Assembly: GCA_000158135.1 (NCBI GenBank)
Contig: DS999532.1
Location: 234,263-298,262 of the forward strand
Length of the DNA: 64,000 bases
Direction of reading: 5' to 3'
Origin: Rhodobacteraceae bacterium KLH11
GTDB taxonomy: Bacteria; Pseudomonadota; Alphaproteobacteria; Rhodobacterales; Rhodobacteraceae
Under the pieces are notes generated by a model, which worked only from the letters and a program-made list of their open reading frames with translations, had not been told where the DNA came from and made no database searches. Shown here one piece after another: positions 17,760-27,805 of the stretch (position 1 is its first letter; each line of letters opens with the position of its first letter). The position numbers and the translations under genes were made by a program.

Positions 17760-18692
17760 ATGAACTGGATCACAAACTACGTCCGCCCCCGGATCAACTC
17801 GATCTTCTCGCGCCGCGAAGTGCCCGAAAACCTCTGGCACAAGTGCGATGAATGCGGAACCATGCTGTTCCATCGTGAGCTGGCAGAAAACCAGAATGTC
17901 TGTACGCAATGTGGCCACCATATGGCGATTACCCCGCGTGACAGGTTCCTGCACCTGTTTGATGGCGGTATCTTCGCCGAGATAGAGGTGCCCGCCCCCC
18001 AAGACGATCCGCTGCAGTTCCGGGATCAGAAAAAATACCCTGATCGCATGAAAGCCGCGCAGAAGAAAACCGGCGAGCAAGAGGCGATGCTGGTTGCTTC
18101 GGGCGAAATCGGGCGTACTCCGATCGTAGCTGCGGCGCAGGATTTTTCGTTCATGGGCGGCTCGATGGGTATGTATGTGGGCAATGCCATCATCGCCGCC
18201 GCGCAAGAGGCGGTGAAACTGAAACGCCCGCTGATCCTGTTTTCAGCAGCGGGTGGCGCACGGATGCAAGAAGGTATTCTGAGCCTGATGCAGATGCCCC
18301 GGACTACGGTTGCGGTTGAGATGCTGAAAGAGGCGAACCTGCCCTATATCGTTGTGCTGACCCATCCAACCACTGGCGGCGTAACCGCGTCTTATGCCAT
18401 GCTGGGCGATGTTCATATCTCTGAACCCAACGCCTTGATCTGTTTTGCCGGGCCGCGCGTGATCGAACAGACCATTCGTGAAAAACTGCCCGAAGGTTTC
18501 CAGCGCGCCGAATACCTGCTGGATCACGGGATGCTTGACCGGGTGACCAAACGCACCGAGATGCGGGACGAACTGATCACCATCACCCGGATGCTGATGA
18601 ACCAGCCACCTGCGGTCAAAGGCGCTTTACCCGCCCCGGAACCGGCAGAGACCAGCGCCGAAACCTCTGCTGAAGACGCGGTCAAAGAATGA
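17760..18692 (+). CDS. accD: Acetyl-CoA carboxylase carboxyltransferase subunit beta
   Basis: Beta subunit of the carboxyltransferase that transfers CO2 from biotin to acetyl-CoA, the first step of fatty-acid synthesis. It has 310 residues. The start at 17760 gives the conserved N terminus [10 protein letters not shown]; the frame is open upstream but carries only a shadow of the CPBP gene. A zinc ribbon is formed by Cys29, Cys32, Cys48 and Cys51. The crotonase-like core follows, with [17 protein letters not shown] and [14 protein letters not shown]. The last 25 residues are a variable Glu/Ala-rich tail. It overlaps folC by ATGA, as in many proteobacteria. Confidence 0.97.
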   Translation: MNWITNYVRPRINSIFSRREVPENLWHKCDECGTMLFHRELAENQNVCTQCGHHMAITPRDRFLHLFDGGIFAEIEVPAPQDDPLQFRDQKKYPDRMKAAQKKTGEQEAMLVASGEIGRTPIVAAAQDFSFMGGSMGMYVGNAIIAAAQEAVKLKRPLILFSAAGGARMQEGILSLMQMPRTTVAVEMLKEANLPYIVVLTHPTTGGVTASYAMLGDVHISEPNALICFAGPRVIEQTIREKLPEGFQRAEYLLDHGMLDRVTKRTEMRDELITITRMLMNQPPAVKGALPAPEPAETSAETSAEDAVKE

Positions 18693-19963
18693 GCTCTCAA
18701 ACCTCGGACGTTATCCTTGACCGGATGATGGCGCTGCACCCCAAGATCATTGATCTGACCTTGGACAGGGTTTGGCGCTTGCTGGGCGCGCTGGATAACC
18801 CCCAGACCAAGCTGCCACCGGTTATTCACATCGCGGGAACCAATGGCAAAGGCTCGACCCAGGCCATGATCCGCGCCGGGCTCGAAGGGGCCGGGCGCAA
18901 GGTCCACGCCTATACCTCGCCCCATCTGGCACGTTTTCATGAACGCATCCGGTTGGGTGGCGATCTGATCGCCGAGCCTGATCTGACGGCGGTGCTGGAT
19001 GAATGCTACGCGGCGAATAAGGGTGAAAACATCACCTATTTCGAGATTACCACCTGCGCGGCGTTACTCGCTTTTGCGCGGACCCAGGCAGATTATACGC
19101 TGCTGGAGGTCGGTCTGGGTGGGCGTCTGGACGCCACCAATGTGATCGAGCAGCCCGCGCTGACCGTCATCACCCCGATCTCGATAGATCATGAACAATT
19201 CCTCGGAGATACCCTGGGCAAGATCGCCGCCGAAAAGGCGGGCATCATCAAGCCCGGTGTCCCCTGTATCGTGGGCCCACAGCCGGATGAGGCGCTGGAG
19301 GTCATCGAATACACCGCCGCCCGCCTCGGCGCGCCGCTTCTTGTACATGGTCAACACTGGCATGCGCAGGAAGAGGATGGGCGTCTGGTTTATCAGGACG
19401 AAACCGGCCTGCGCGACCTGCCACTGCCCAACCTTCTAGGGGCACACCAGATCCAGAATGCGGGCGCTGCTCTGGCAGTGTTGCGCCACCTGAACATGGG
19501 TGATCCGGCCTATGAAGCTGCCGTCACCAAAGCCCAATGGCCAGCCCGGATGCAGCGGCTCAAAACCGGGCCTCTGGTTGATCAGGCCCCGCAGGCTGAG
19601 CTGTGGCTGGACGGCGGCCATAATGCTGCTGCGGGCATCGCCCTCGCGGATGTACTCAGCAAGCTTCCACAGCGACCGACCCACTTGATCTGCGGGATGC
19701 TTAACACCAAGGATGTAACCGGCTACCTTGCACCGCTTGCCGGGCAGTCTGAGCGCCTGATTGCCGTCTCGATCCCCGGCGAGGCCAACACCCTGAGCGC
19801 CGAAGACACAGCCGCAGCCGCCTCCAAAGTGAACCTGCCCGCCGCCACCGCCGACAGCGTCGCTGCTGCGCTGGCAACGATCACCGCGCAGAACCCGCAG
19901 GCGCGCGTTCTGATCTGCGGCTCGCTCTATCTTGCAGGGAACATCCTGCGCGAGAACGCCTGA
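18689..19963 (+). CDS. folC: Dihydrofolate synthase / folylpolyglutamate synthase
   Basis: Adds the first glutamate to dihydropteroate and further glutamates to tetrahydrofolate, with ATP. 424 residues is normal. The Mur-ligase-like P-loop reads [11 protein letters not shown] near residue 50. Further conserved motifs are the Omega-loop region with [36 protein letters not shown], and the [23 protein letters not shown] segment. The C-terminal domain has LDGGHNAAA. It is translationally coupled to accD and followed by a GC-rich intergenic element. Confidence 0.96.
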   Translation: MSSQTSDVILDRMMALHPKIIDLTLDRVWRLLGALDNPQTKLPPVIHIAGTNGKGSTQAMIRAGLEGAGRKVHAYTSPHLARFHERIRLGGDLIAEPDLTAVLDECYAANKGENITYFEITTCAALLAFARTQADYTLLEVGLGGRLDATNVIEQPALTVITPISIDHEQFLGDTLGKIAAEKAGIIKPGVPCIVGPQPDEALEVIEYTAARLGAPLLVHGQHWHAQEEDGRLVYQDETGLRDLPLPNLLGAHQIQNAGAALAVLRHLNMGDPAYEAAVTKAQWPARMQRLKTGPLVDQAPQAELWLDGGHNAAAGIALADVLSKLPQRPTHLICGMLNTKDVTGYLAPLAGQSERLIAVSIPGEANTLSAEDTAAAASKVNLPAATADSVAAALATITAQNPQARVLICGSLYLAGNILRENA

Positions 19964-19965
19964 TC

Positions 19966-20031
19966 CTTCATCTGGCCAAAAATATCCCGGGGGAGACCGG
20001 CCCCATCGGGGCCGGGCGGGGGCAGAGCCCC
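19966..20031. repeat. Rhodobacterales-type intergenic element, copy 1
   Basis: A 27-base core at 19966-19992 (begins CTTCATCTGGCC, ends ATATCCCGGGG) is followed by a perfect 8-bp hairpin, CCGGCCCC (19997-20004) and GGGGCCGG (20008-20015), and a 5-bp hairpin, GGGGC/GCCCC, at 20019-20031 that touches the zapE stop. The core matches, in reverse complement, 25 of 27 bases at 36857-36883. It lies between the convergent ends of folC and zapE. I recall this core as widespread in Rhodobacterales downstream of genes, which suggests a transcript-end or structural role. Confidence 0.7.
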
Positions 20032-21101
20032 TATTGCCCCCAATCCTTGCCCTGCATCTCACGCAGGCGCGATGCAGTACGTTCAAACTCGAACGTGCCT
20101 TCGCCTTCAACATACAGCATTTCCGGTTCCGCTGCCGCAGAAGAGATCAGCCGAACTTTTGCCTCATAGAGGGCATCAATCAGGATCACGAACCGCTTGG
20201 CTTCGTTGAAATTATTGCGCGACAATTGCGGGATATCCTCAAGCACCAGCACCTTGATCGCCTCGGCAATCGCCAGATAATCAGCTGGCCCAAGCATCTG
20301 CCCGCACAGATCGTAAAACGATGCACGCGCCACCCCGTTGCGAAAGGCAGGCAAAACAATCTCACGCCCCTTGACCTGAAGCGCCAACGGTTCGGCTGGC
20401 CCCCCTGTCAGATCAGCCCAGACTTCGCGTATCTTTTCCCGCGCCTCTGGCCCGATCGGCGTGAAATAGACCGGCAAGCCTTCAAGCCGGTTTTGTCGGT
20501 AGTCGGTGGGTGAGATCAACTCCCAGACCTCCAACTGCTCTTTGATATGGTCAATGAAGGGTAAAAACAGTTGCCGGTTCAACCCGTCCTTGTACAGATC
20601 GTCGGGATGCCTGTTTGAGGTCGTGACAACGGCAACCCCACCGGCATGCAGCATGTCAAAAAGCCGCCCCACGATCATCGCATCGGTGATATCGGTGATC
20701 TGCATCTCATCAAAGGCCAGCACCCGCACAGATTTGGTAACCGCCTCGGCCACAGGCGCCAGCGCATCCTCAACCCCGTCTTCCCGCGCCTTGTGCAGCC
20801 CTGCATGGACTTCCTGCATGAACGCGTGAAAATGCACCCGCCGCGCCGGAATGTCATCAAGCGTTTCGACGAACATATCCATCAGCATCGACTTGCCTCG
20901 CCCGACACCGCCCCAAAGGTACAACCCCTTGGGCGGTGGTGGGGCTTTGCGAAAGAACCCCCGTTTCACCGGCTCGGCCAGAGCTGCACGGATACGCTCG
21001 AATTGCGGCAACACGGCTTCTTGCGCGTCGTCCCGCGTCAACATCCCATCCGCGATGCGATCTTCATAGAGCGAAATCAGATCCGTCATACCCTGAGCCA
21101 T
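20031..21101 (-). CDS. zapE: Cell division protein ZapE (AFG1-like ATPase)
   Basis: AAA-like P-loop ATPase of the AFG1/ZapE family that acts on the division ring and, in mitochondria, on membrane protein turnover. About 356 residues from ATG 21101 (MAQGMTDLIS); an inner ATG at 21089 is possible. The frame extends further upstream without homology, into the divergent MFS promoter region. Motifs: Walker A GGVGRGKSMLMDMF, the family motif VHFHAFMQEVH, Walker B LAFDEMQITD, and sensor TSNRHPDDLYKDGL. It is convergent with folC and divergent from an MFS gene. Confidence 0.93.
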   Translation of the reverse strand: MAQGMTDLISLYEDRIADGMLTRDDAQEAVLPQFERIRAALAEPVKRGFFRKAPPPPKGLYLWGGVGRGKSMLMDMFVETLDDIPARRVHFHAFMQEVHAGLHKAREDGVEDALAPVAEAVTKSVRVLAFDEMQITDITDAMIVGRLFDMLHAGGVAVVTTSNRHPDDLYKDGLNRQLFLPFIDHIKEQLEVWELISPTDYRQNRLEGLPVYFTPIGPEAREKIREVWADLTGGPAEPLALQVKGREIVLPAFRNGVARASFYDLCGQMLGPADYLAIAEAIKVLVLEDIPQLSRNNFNEAKRFVILIDALYEAKVRLISSAAAEPEMLYVEGEGTFEFERTASRLREMQGKDWGQ

Positions 21102-21234
21102 AGCGCCCGCTTGATACCTTGAAAAGAAACCTTTTCCCGTTGCATCAATTTTTCTGAACAGGCACCGCAAAACTCCTGAATTGACGCGTTGCGCCGTGTC
21201 GCTAACGTGTTGCGGAACAAAAGCCGGAGTCCCG

Positions 21235-22476
21235 ATGCCGCAATCCGCCCGCCTGCTGAACCCGATCCTGATTGTCGGATGTGTTATCATCACGATCAGC
21301 TTTGCGGTGCGTGCCTCATTCGGAGTGTTCCAGATTCCCATCGCAGAAGATCTTGGCTGGCTGCGCACCGACTTTTCTCTTGCGATTGCGATCCAGAATC
21401 TGGCTTGGGGGATTGGGCAGCCGATCTTTGCCGCGATTGCCGAAAAGATCGGGGATCGTAAGGCGATCATTCTGGGCGCATTGACCTATGCCGCGGGCAT
21501 GGTGTTGTCGGCCTGGTCAATTACCCCTTTCGGGCATCAGATCTACGCATGGCTGGTGGGTTTCGGCATCGCGGGGACAGGCTTTGGCGTGGTGCTGGCG
21601 GTTGTCGGTCGGGCCTCGTCGGATCAAAACCGGTCAATGTCGCTTGCTATTGTGACTGCTGCAGGAAGTTTCGGCCAGGTGATCGGGGCGCCAGCCGCCG
21701 AATGGCTTTTGACCTTCTTGCCATGGCAGCAGGTTTTTCTGGTTTTTGCCGCAGCCATCCTCGCCCTGATACTGACCTTGCCATTCATGCGCGCGCCACA
21801 ACCAGCTTCCAGAACGGAACTGGAAGAGAGCATGGGGGCGATCCTGGGCAAGGCTCTGCGTGATCCGTCCTATGCGCTGATTGCGATCGGGTTCTTCAGC
21901 TGTGGATATCAGCTGGGTTTTGTGACCGCTCATTTCCCTGCTTTCGTGACCGAGATGTGCGGCCCGATCCAACCCGGAGGGGTTCTTTACGCCATCGGTA
22001 TCACGACAACGTCCGCTTTGGGTGCCGTGGCCATCTCGCTGATTGGGCTCGCCAATATCGCAGGCACCCTTTTGGCGGGCTGGGCCGGGAATCATTTTCC
22101 GAAAAAATACTTGCTTGCGGCGGTATATACCGGCCGCACCATCGCAGCGGCGGCCTTCATGGCATTCCCGATCACACCCGTTTCCGTCATCGTATTTTCA
22201 CTGGTGATGGGGTCGCTCTGGCTGGCAACTATCCCGTTGACCTCGGGTCTTGTCGCCCATCTCTATGGTCTGCGGTATATGGGCACGCTGTATGGAATCG
22301 TGTTCCTCAGCCATCAGATTGGCAGCTTTCTGGGCATCTGGCTGGGGGGCCGCATGTATGATCAATATGGCGATTATACGATGGTCTGGTGGATCGGTGT
22401 CGCTATCGGCGCTTTCAGCGCCATCATACATCTGCCCATCCGTGAAAACCGCAGGCCTGCCGGGCTCGCAGCCTGA
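21235..22476 (+). CDS. MFS transporter, 12 helices
   Basis: 413 residues from ATG 21235, which has CCGGAG at 21224-21229; the upstream in-frame ATG at 21181 lacks support. The protein has 12 hydrophobic segments in two halves and resembles the monocarboxylate/oxalate-formate-type MFS families (RASFGVFQIPIAEDLGW at the start, VVLAVVGRASSDQNRSMSLAIVTAAGSF in helix 4). Such carriers move organic anions, but the substrate is not determinable. It is divergent from zapE, and its stop touches the convergent HAD hydrolase gene. No regulatory gene is attached. Confidence 0.85.
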   Translation: MPQSARLLNPILIVGCVIITISFAVRASFGVFQIPIAEDLGWLRTDFSLAIAIQNLAWGIGQPIFAAIAEKIGDRKAIILGALTYAAGMVLSAWSITPFGHQIYAWLVGFGIAGTGFGVVLAVVGRASSDQNRSMSLAIVTAAGSFGQVIGAPAAEWLLTFLPWQQVFLVFAAAILALILTLPFMRAPQPASRTELEESMGAILGKALRDPSYALIAIGFFSCGYQLGFVTAHFPAFVTEMCGPIQPGGVLYAIGITTTSALGAVAISLIGLANIAGTLLAGWAGNHFPKKYLLAAVYTGRTIAAAAFMAFPITPVSVIVFSLVMGSLWLATIPLTSGLVAHLYGLRYMGTLYGIVFLSHQIGSFLGIWLGGRMYDQYGDYTMVWWIGVAIGAFSAIIHLPIRENRRPAGLAA

Positions 22477-22477
22477 C

Positions 22478-23098
22478 CTAGGCGGCGCTGTCTGGTGTCA
22501 AGAGCCCCTCGGAAACCAGACGGTCCGCCCAGCCTTTCGCGTCGACAAAGTGATGTGTTTGCCAGCCCCTTGAGCGCGCTGTTTCTATGTTATCGATCCG
22601 GTCATCCGCGAATAAAAGCGCTTCAGGAGCTATACCACAATCCGCTTCAACCATTTCGTAGATCGGCACATGCGGCTTCACGGTCTTCATTCGGCCGGAA
22701 ACATATTGCCGGTCAAACTCGTTCAGAAACGGATAGATTGTAGTGGCGTGGTCAAAGTTCTGAACTCCGAAATTGGTCAGGGCAAAAACCGGAACCCCGC
22801 TGGACCGAAGGGCACGCAACAGGCGGACGGAATGAGGTATCTCGGGTGCGGCCAACTCGATCCAGTTGTCATGCCACATCCGGATTTCATCACGCCATTC
22901 GGGGTATTTCTCGGCCCAGTCGTAAATCGTATCCGTGAAATGATGCCCTTGATCGACCAAGTCGTTCATGCCGTGCAAATCCACTTCGGCAAACATGGCG
23001 CGGCGGCGCTCTGCTCCGATCACGCGGTCATAATAACGCTCGGGCTGCCATTCGATCAGTACATTCCCGATATCAAAAATAACGGCTTTGATGGCCAT
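22478..23098 (-). CDS. HAD-superfamily hydrolase, YihX-like
   Basis: 206 residues from ATG 23098, giving the N-terminal HAD motif AVIFDIGNVLIEW with nucleophile Asp9. The frame continues upstream without homology. Motif II is in VFALTNFG, and motif IV in LLFADDRIDNIETARSRGW. The small helical cap between motifs I and II is of the type found in sugar-phosphate phosphatases such as YihX and in the N-terminal domain of epoxide hydrolases. It is a cytosolic phosphatase with an unknown small phosphorylated substrate. It is separated by a terminator from the yaiI operon. Confidence 0.85.
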   Translation of the reverse strand: MAIKAVIFDIGNVLIEWQPERYYDRVIGAERRRAMFAEVDLHGMNDLVDQGHHFTDTIYDWAEKYPEWRDEIRMWHDNWIELAAPEIPHSVRLLRALRSSGVPVFALTNFGVQNFDHATTIYPFLNEFDRQYVSGRMKTVKPHVPIYEMVEADCGIAPEALLFADDRIDNIETARSRGWQTHHFVDAKGWADRLVSEGLLTPDSAA

Positions 23099-23204
23099 GC
23101 GAGGATTCCGTTTTGATTTGCTCCGGTCGCTGTGGACTGAACCAAGACCCGGGCAGATATGCAAGCGCCAACCGCAGCGCGGTACGCGCTGCCCGGCCCA
23201 ACGG

Positions 23205-23228
23205 GAAAAGGCGCATCTGTGATGCGTC
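23205..23228 (-). terminator. Rho-independent terminator of the fghA-sthA-yaiI unit
   Basis: Read on the minus strand, a hairpin with GACGCATC and GATGCGCC arms (plus-strand 23210-23228, six paired bases next to the loop plus one outer pair) is followed by TTTTCCC. It lies just beyond the yaiI stop. Confidence 0.65.
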
Positions 23229-23245
23229 TCTGACCGGCGGGAGCC

Positions 23246-23701
23246 TTACCGGCGCAGGGCGACGCGGATTTCCCGCTCCAGCGCATCCAGAAACCGGGAG
23301 CGGTCAGCTTTCCCAAAGGGCTTGCCCCCGCCACCAGTTCCAAGCGGGTTTGCTGCGCGAAGATCGGCCATCAGGTCCCGCATCGCCAGTTGCTGACCGA
23401 TATTTGCCGCGGTGATTGCGTCGCCATTGGGGCGCAGAACACCCGCACCCGCCTCGACACATTTAGCCGCCAGAGGGATATCCGAGGTCACCACCAGATC
23501 GCCGGGGCCGCACCGGTCGGCGATCCATTTATCCGCCTCATCCGCGCCTTCGGCAACTATGACCACCTGTACCAGAGGGTTGGCTGAGGGTCGCAAACCG
23601 CCGTTGGAAACCAGCACCATCGGAATACGGTGGCGGGATGCCACCCGTTCGGCCTCGGCCTTTACCGGGCAGGCATCTCCGTCGATATAAAGCGTCGTCA
23701 C
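23246..23701 (-). CDS. yaiI: YaiI/YqxD family protein (UPF0178, DUF188)
   Basis: 151 residues, the family size. The N-terminal [21 protein letters not shown] is highly characteristic, with acidic residues arranged as in PIN-like nucleases, and later motifs are [19 protein letters not shown] and [12 protein letters not shown]. The biochemical function is not established; a metal-dependent nuclease role is inferred from the fold. Its ATG overlaps the stop of sthA by ATGA, so it is the last gene of an operon with sthA and the S-formylglutathione hydrolase. Confidence 0.9.
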   Translation of the reverse strand: MTTLYIDGDACPVKAEAERVASRHRIPMVLVSNGGLRPSANPLVQVVIVAEGADEADKWIADRCGPGDLVVTSDIPLAAKCVEAGAGVLRPNGDAITAANIGQQLAMRDLMADLRAANPLGTGGGGKPFGKADRSRFLDALEREIRVALRR

Positions 23702-25158
23702 GCCTTCTTGGCCTGTTTTTCCGGTTTGTCCTTGGATGTCGTCTTGCGCACCTTGAACTCGTCTGGAATTGGCATTCGGTTGAACGCGTCCAGACCAGCG
23801 ATCTTATACGCTTCGGCCAGGGTCGGATAATTGAACGTGTTCTGCACGAAATAATCCACTGTGCCTTTCAGGTTCAGAACCGCCTGCCCGATATGGATCA
23901 ACTCGGTCGCGCCTTCGCCGACGATCTGCACCCCCAGCACCTGACGGGTTTTGAGCGAGAACAGCATCTTCAGCATACCATGCTCCAGCCCCATGATGTG
24001 CCCGCGCGAGGTTTCGCGGAATCGCGCCACACCCACCTCGTGGGGGATGCCACGTTCCTGCAATTCTTCTTCGGACATGCCGCAGGTCGAGATTTCGGGC
24101 ACGGAATAGATGCCATAGGGATACCATGGGCTTTCCGGCAGGGTTGGGGTTTCAAGCGCATGACAGGCGGCAACCCGCCCTTGTTGCAACGATGTCGAGG
24201 CCAGCGAAGGATGCCCGATGACATCCCCGGTTGCATAGATATGCGGCACCGAGGTCTGATAGGTCTTGCGATCCACGCTGATCCTGTTGCGATGGTCCGT
24301 CTCAACCCCCACCGCATCAAGGTTCAGAGCCGAGGTTGCCCCCATGCGCCCCGCCGCGAACAACAGCATCTCGGCACGCACATGCCGGCCATTTTCAAGT
24401 GTTATCTCGACATGGCCGCCTGCATCCTCGATCTTTTCAACCGCCGAGCCCAGCCTGAGATCAACACCGTTTTCCCGAATTTGATGGGTAAAGTCGTGAA
24501 TCAGGGTCTTGTCGATGAAATCCAGAAAACTGTCACGCGGTTCAACCAGCGTCACCCGCACATCAAGCGCCGCGAACATGGTGGCGTATTCCACCCCGAT
24601 CACACCCGCCCCAATCACGCAGAGCGAGCGGGGTATTTCTTCCATCTCAAGGAATTCGTCCCCGTCAACCACTGTCTTGCCGTTAAAGGGCACATAGTCG
24701 GGGCGATAGGTTTTGGTTCCGCTGGCGATCAGGAACTTGGCCGCACTCAGGCGCGTGCTTTCGCCGATATCGGTGGCCACCTCGATCTCGTGCGGGCCGA
24801 CAAACGTGGCCAGCCCGTTCAGTGTTTCCACGTGGTTGCGGTTGAACTGATGTTCCAGCACGTCGACTTCGTGGTCCAGCGTCATATGCAGCCGTGCTTT
24901 CAGATCTGCGGCGTGGATCTCATCCTTCACCCGGTAAGAGCGGCCGTAAAAGCTGCGCTCGCGCCAGCCGGACAGGTTCAGCACGGTTTCACGCAGTGTC
25001 TTGGACGGGATCGTGCCCGTATGGACCGACACGCCGCCCAGCCGGTCCTTGCGGTCAATCACCAATACGCGACGTTGCAGCTTGCCTGCCTGAATTGCTG
25101 CCGAACGGCCCGAGGGGCCGGAGCCTATGATGATCAGGTCGTAGTCATATTTGCTCAT
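23698..25158 (-). CDS. sthA: Si-specific soluble NAD(P)+ transhydrogenase
   Basis: Flavoprotein of 486 residues that balances NADPH and NADH. It has the pyridine nucleotide-disulfide oxidoreductase fold: FAD motif [13 protein letters not shown] at the N terminus, NAD motif [14 protein letters not shown], second FAD segment [10 protein letters not shown], and the dimerisation domain at the C terminus. The redox cysteine pair of lipoamide dehydrogenase and glutathione reductase is missing: the region reads [14 protein letters not shown], which separates SthA from those enzymes. The last 20 residues are a lysine-rich tail. It sits between fghA and yaiI with almost no spacing. Confidence 0.93.
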   Translation of the reverse strand: MSKYDYDLIIIGSGPSGRSAAIQAGKLQRRVLVIDRKDRLGGVSVHTGTIPSKTLRETVLNLSGWRERSFYGRSYRVKDEIHAADLKARLHMTLDHEVDVLEHQFNRNHVETLNGLATFVGPHEIEVATDIGESTRLSAAKFLIASGTKTYRPDYVPFNGKTVVDGDEFLEMEEIPRSLCVIGAGVIGVEYATMFAALDVRVTLVEPRDSFLDFIDKTLIHDFTHQIRENGVDLRLGSAVEKIEDAGGHVEITLENGRHVRAEMLLFAAGRMGATSALNLDAVGVETDHRNRISVDRKTYQTSVPHIYATGDVIGHPSLASTSLQQGRVAACHALETPTLPESPWYPYGIYSVPEISTCGMSEEELQERGIPHEVGVARFRETSRGHIMGLEHGMLKMLFSLKTRQVLGVQIVGEGATELIHIGQAVLNLKGTVDYFVQNTFNYPTLAEAYKIAGLDAFNRMPIPDEFKVRKTTSKDKPEKQAKKA

Positions 25159-25161
25159 GCA

Positions 25162-25995
25162 TTATTCTCCGTACAGCGCTTCGGCGTGGAAGGTAACGTG
25201 ATCTTCCATGAAGGTTGAGACGAAATAGTAGGAATGATCATAGCCGGGCTGCAGCCGATAGGTGGCCTGCTGGCGCCGTTCCGCAATCGCCTGAGCCAGC
25301 GCTTCGGGGCGCAGCAGGTCCATGAACTGATCATCCGCGCCCGTATCAATCAGGATGGGCCCGTCAAAGCCGGTATTCTTCATCATCAGTGATGCATCAT
25401 GTTTGGCCCAGGCGGTCTCATCCTCGCCCAGATACGCGCCGAGCTGCTTGCGCCCCCAATCGGCACCCGTCGGATTCGATATCGGCGCAAAGGCCGAGAC
25501 CGAGCGGTATCGCCCGGGCAGGTTCATCGCCAGCGTCAGCGCTCCGTGACCGCCCATGGAATGGCCGGTGATCGCTTGCCGGTCGGCATCGATGGCGAAG
25601 CTGTCCGTCAAAAGCGCAGGCAGTTCCTCGGCCACATAGTCCCACATCCTGAAATGAGGCGCCCAGGGGGTCTGCGTGGCGTTGACATAGAACCCCGCGC
25701 CCTGACCCAGATCATAATCCTCGTGATCGGCCACGCCCTCGCCGCGCGGCGAGGTATCGGGAAACACCAGCGCGATACCTTGCTCGGCGGCCCATCCCTG
25801 AGCCCCGGCCTTGATCATGGCATTCTCATGGGTGCAGGTCAGACCTGACAGATACCAAAGCACCGGAACCGGGCCGTCCCTGGCCTCGGCGGGCAGAAAA
25901 AGACCGAATGTCATATCACATTGGCAAGCCGACGAGGCATGGCGATACACGCCTTGCACACCACCGAAACAGGCGTTTTCCGAAAGGGTTTCCAT
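25162..25995 (-). CDS. fghA: S-formylglutathione hydrolase
   Basis: Esterase D-type alpha/beta hydrolase that splits S-formylglutathione into formate and glutathione, the second step of glutathione-dependent formaldehyde oxidation. 277 residues from ATG 25995 (AAGGA upstream; a TTG at 25998 is less likely). Family motifs: FLPAEA, LSGLTCTHENAMIKAGAQ, DTSPRGEGV, the nucleophile motif GHSMGGHGAL, and the late GYDHSYYFVSTFMEDH with the catalytic histidine. The partner formaldehyde dehydrogenase is not in the window. It is the first gene of the fghA-sthA-yaiI set, which links formaldehyde oxidation, a source of NADH, with a transhydrogenase. Confidence 0.95.
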   Translation of the reverse strand: METLSENACFGGVQGVYRHASSACQCDMTFGLFLPAEARDGPVPVLWYLSGLTCTHENAMIKAGAQGWAAEQGIALVFPDTSPRGEGVADHEDYDLGQGAGFYVNATQTPWAPHFRMWDYVAEELPALLTDSFAIDADRQAITGHSMGGHGALTLAMNLPGRYRSVSAFAPISNPTGADWGRKQLGAYLGEDETAWAKHDASLMMKNTGFDGPILIDTGADDQFMDLLRPEALAQAIAERRQQATYRLQPGYDHSYYFVSTFMEDHVTFHAEALYGE

Positions 25996-26097
25996 CAAGC
26001 TGATCCTTGCGTTATGTCCCGGCTATGGCTAACGGCCCATGGCGCTGGCGTAAAGCCCGGGTGTTTCCGGGGGGTGTATCTTTCGAAAACGTGATGG

Positions 26098-27027
26098 TCA
26101 AAGGGCGCTGACCCAGCCGATCACCAGCGGCACAGTCAGGATACTGACCATCGTGGACAACAAGATCGCCGCAGACACCCGCTGCGGGGCCACGCCATAA
26201 TGCGCGGCCAGCATATAGACGTTACCCGCCACCGGCAGTGCCGCAGCCGCGATTGCGATCATGGCCGGGAAAGGGGCGACAGGGATCAGCCAGATCACCA
26301 TCACCGCCACAAAAAGCGGATGCAACACCAGTTTGCAGAAACTTAACCAGCCCGCGATCTGTATGCGTTCCGCCGATTTGTCAGCCAGCGATGCACCGAT
26401 TGCAAACAGCGCACCCGGTGTGGCCGCGCCCCCCAGAATGGTCAGGAAATCGGTCAGAGGGGCAGGGACCGGCACCCCCAGCGCCGACCAGGTCAAGCCT
26501 GCCGAAATTGACAGGATCATCGGATTTTTCAACAAACCGACACCGATCAACCGTATCGTCCCCAAGCTTAGCCGCCCGTCGCGCCCGCCATTGATCAGAA
26601 TCACGATCAGCGAGGAAAACACCACAAGATCTGTGGCCAGTACCAGCATCACAGGGCCGATGGCCGCCTCAGAGAACAAAAGCGCAAGCATGGGCAGGCC
26701 CAGAAACCCCACATTGCCGATGGCCGCGCATTGCGCCTCGACCGCTGCGGTGGGGATATCCAGCCCGCGCAGATAGGCAATGAGTGTTGCAAGCGCATAA
26801 ACGCCAGTGGTCCCGAGCAGATAGCCGATCACCAGCCGTCCATTGAAAATCTCATCAAAGGGCAGGGTGGCTGAAAAGCGAAACAGCATTGCAGACAAGG
26901 CGAAGAAAAACACGAACTTGGTCAGATAGGCCGTTGCCTGAGGTGGAAAAAAACGGGTGCGCCCGGCCATGAAACCCAGGCCGATGATTGCGAAAAAGGG
27001 CAGGGTGCGCAGAAAAATCTCGACCAT
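26098..27027 (-). CDS. AEC-family transporter (auxin efflux carrier-like)
   Basis: 309 residues with about ten hydrophobic segments in two five-helix halves, the layout of the AEC/malonate transporter family. Typical features are the N-terminal PFFAIIGLGFMAGRTRFFP and the glycine-rich crossover segments GNVGFLGLPMLALLF and PGALFAIGASLAD. Bacterial members are proposed to carry malonate, malate or other small organic acids. It is divergent from the TetR-type regulator at 27188, with 160 bases between, so control by that regulator is plausible. Confidence 0.85.
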   Translation of the reverse strand: MVEIFLRTLPFFAIIGLGFMAGRTRFFPPQATAYLTKFVFFFALSAMLFRFSATLPFDEIFNGRLVIGYLLGTTGVYALATLIAYLRGLDIPTAAVEAQCAAIGNVGFLGLPMLALLFSEAAIGPVMLVLATDLVVFSSLIVILINGGRDGRLSLGTIRLIGVGLLKNPMILSISAGLTWSALGVPVPAPLTDFLTILGGAATPGALFAIGASLADKSAERIQIAGWLSFCKLVLHPLFVAVMVIWLIPVAPFPAMIAIAAAALPVAGNVYMLAAHYGVAPQRVSAAILLSTMVSILTVPLVIGWVSAL

Positions 27028-27132
27028 GGCAATGTGTTAGCACGGTTTACCCCAGCGGCAAGAGATGGCATGGCAAAAGCGCACGCATATAAACGACAAG
27101 ACATGACAAAGTGGCGATCGCTCTGAAAAGCG

Positions 27133-27159
27133 TTGAAACTGAACCAACCGGTTTATAGT
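27133..27159 (+). promoter_or_regulatory. Candidate promoter and operator upstream of tetR-type gene
   Basis: TTGAAA at 27133-27138 and TATAGT at 27154-27159, 15 bases apart (shorter than ideal), lie 29 bases before the start of the regulator. The perfect palindrome AACCGGTT at 27146-27153 fills the space next to the -10 box, with a preceding AACC repeat. This is where a TetR-type autorepressor would bind. Confidence 0.35.
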
Positions 27160-27187
27160 GTTGCAAAGAACCCATTCAGGAGAGATC

Positions 27188-27805
27188 ATGACCCAAGCTG
27201 CCGCCATCCTGCGCACAGGCCGAAAATTCGACCAGGTTTTGCGCGGGGCACGAGAGGTGTTCATGGCGGACGGTTTCGAAGGTGCCAGTGTCGATGACAT
27301 CGCGCGTGCGGCCGGTGTGTCGAAGGCGACGCTCTACAGTTATTTTCCTGACAAGCGGCTGTTGTTTACCGAAGTGGCACAGACCGAGTGTCGCCTGATG
27401 TCGGAACGCATCCTTTCGATGATTGACGAGACCAAACCGGCGCGCGAAGTACTGACCATTGCCGCCACGCAGCTTACAGCCTTCCTTGTCTCGGATTTTG
27501 CGCAGCAGGTTTTCCGGATTTGCGTGGCCGAGCGCGACAGGTTTCCGGAGCTTGGCAAGGCGTTCTATGAAGCGGGGCCAAAGAACGGCCAGCGCCAGAT
27601 GGCGGAATATCTGAGTAAAGCCGTTGCAAAGGGCGAATTGGCGGTTGAAGACGTCAATATCGCCGCCGAGCAATTTTCCGAGTTGTGCAAGGTCAGATTA
27701 TGGGGCCGGGCGGCTTTTGGCATCCAGAACAGTTTCAACCAAACCGAGATTGACGAGATCGCGCTGCAGGCTGTCGACATGTTCATGGCCCGTTATGGCA
27801 TTTGA
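27188..27805 (+). CDS. TetR/AcrR family transcriptional regulator
   Basis: 205 residues from ATG 27188, preceded by AGGAGA at 27178-27183; the upstream in-frame ATG at 27158 is not favoured. The N-terminal helix-turn-helix has the family pattern FDQVLRGAREVFMADGFEGASVDDIARAAGVSKATLYSYFPDKRLLF (residues 13-59, shown here as landmarks FMADGFEGAS and GVSKATLYSYF). The C-terminal part resembles AefR-like ligand domains. It is divergent from the AEC transporter gene. Confidence 0.9.
   Translation: MTQAAAILRTGRKFDQVLRGAREVFMADGFEGASVDDIARAAGVSKATLYSYFPDKRLLFTEVAQTECRLMSERILSMIDETKPAREVLTIAATQLTAFLVSDFAQQVFRICVAERDRFPELGKAFYEAGPKNGQRQMAEYLSKAVAKGELAVEDVNIAAEQFSELCKVRLWGRAAFGIQNSFNQTEIDEIALQAVDMFMARYGI

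Noticed and set aside
21102..21470. N-terminal extension of the zapE frame
   Set aside because: It runs into the divergent MFS gene and shows no homology; ZapE proteins begin near the ATG at 21101.
23638..25218. Plus-strand frame of 526 codons opposite sthA
   Set aside because: It mirrors the codons of sthA; the minus-strand product has all transhydrogenase motifs, and the plus-strand product has none.
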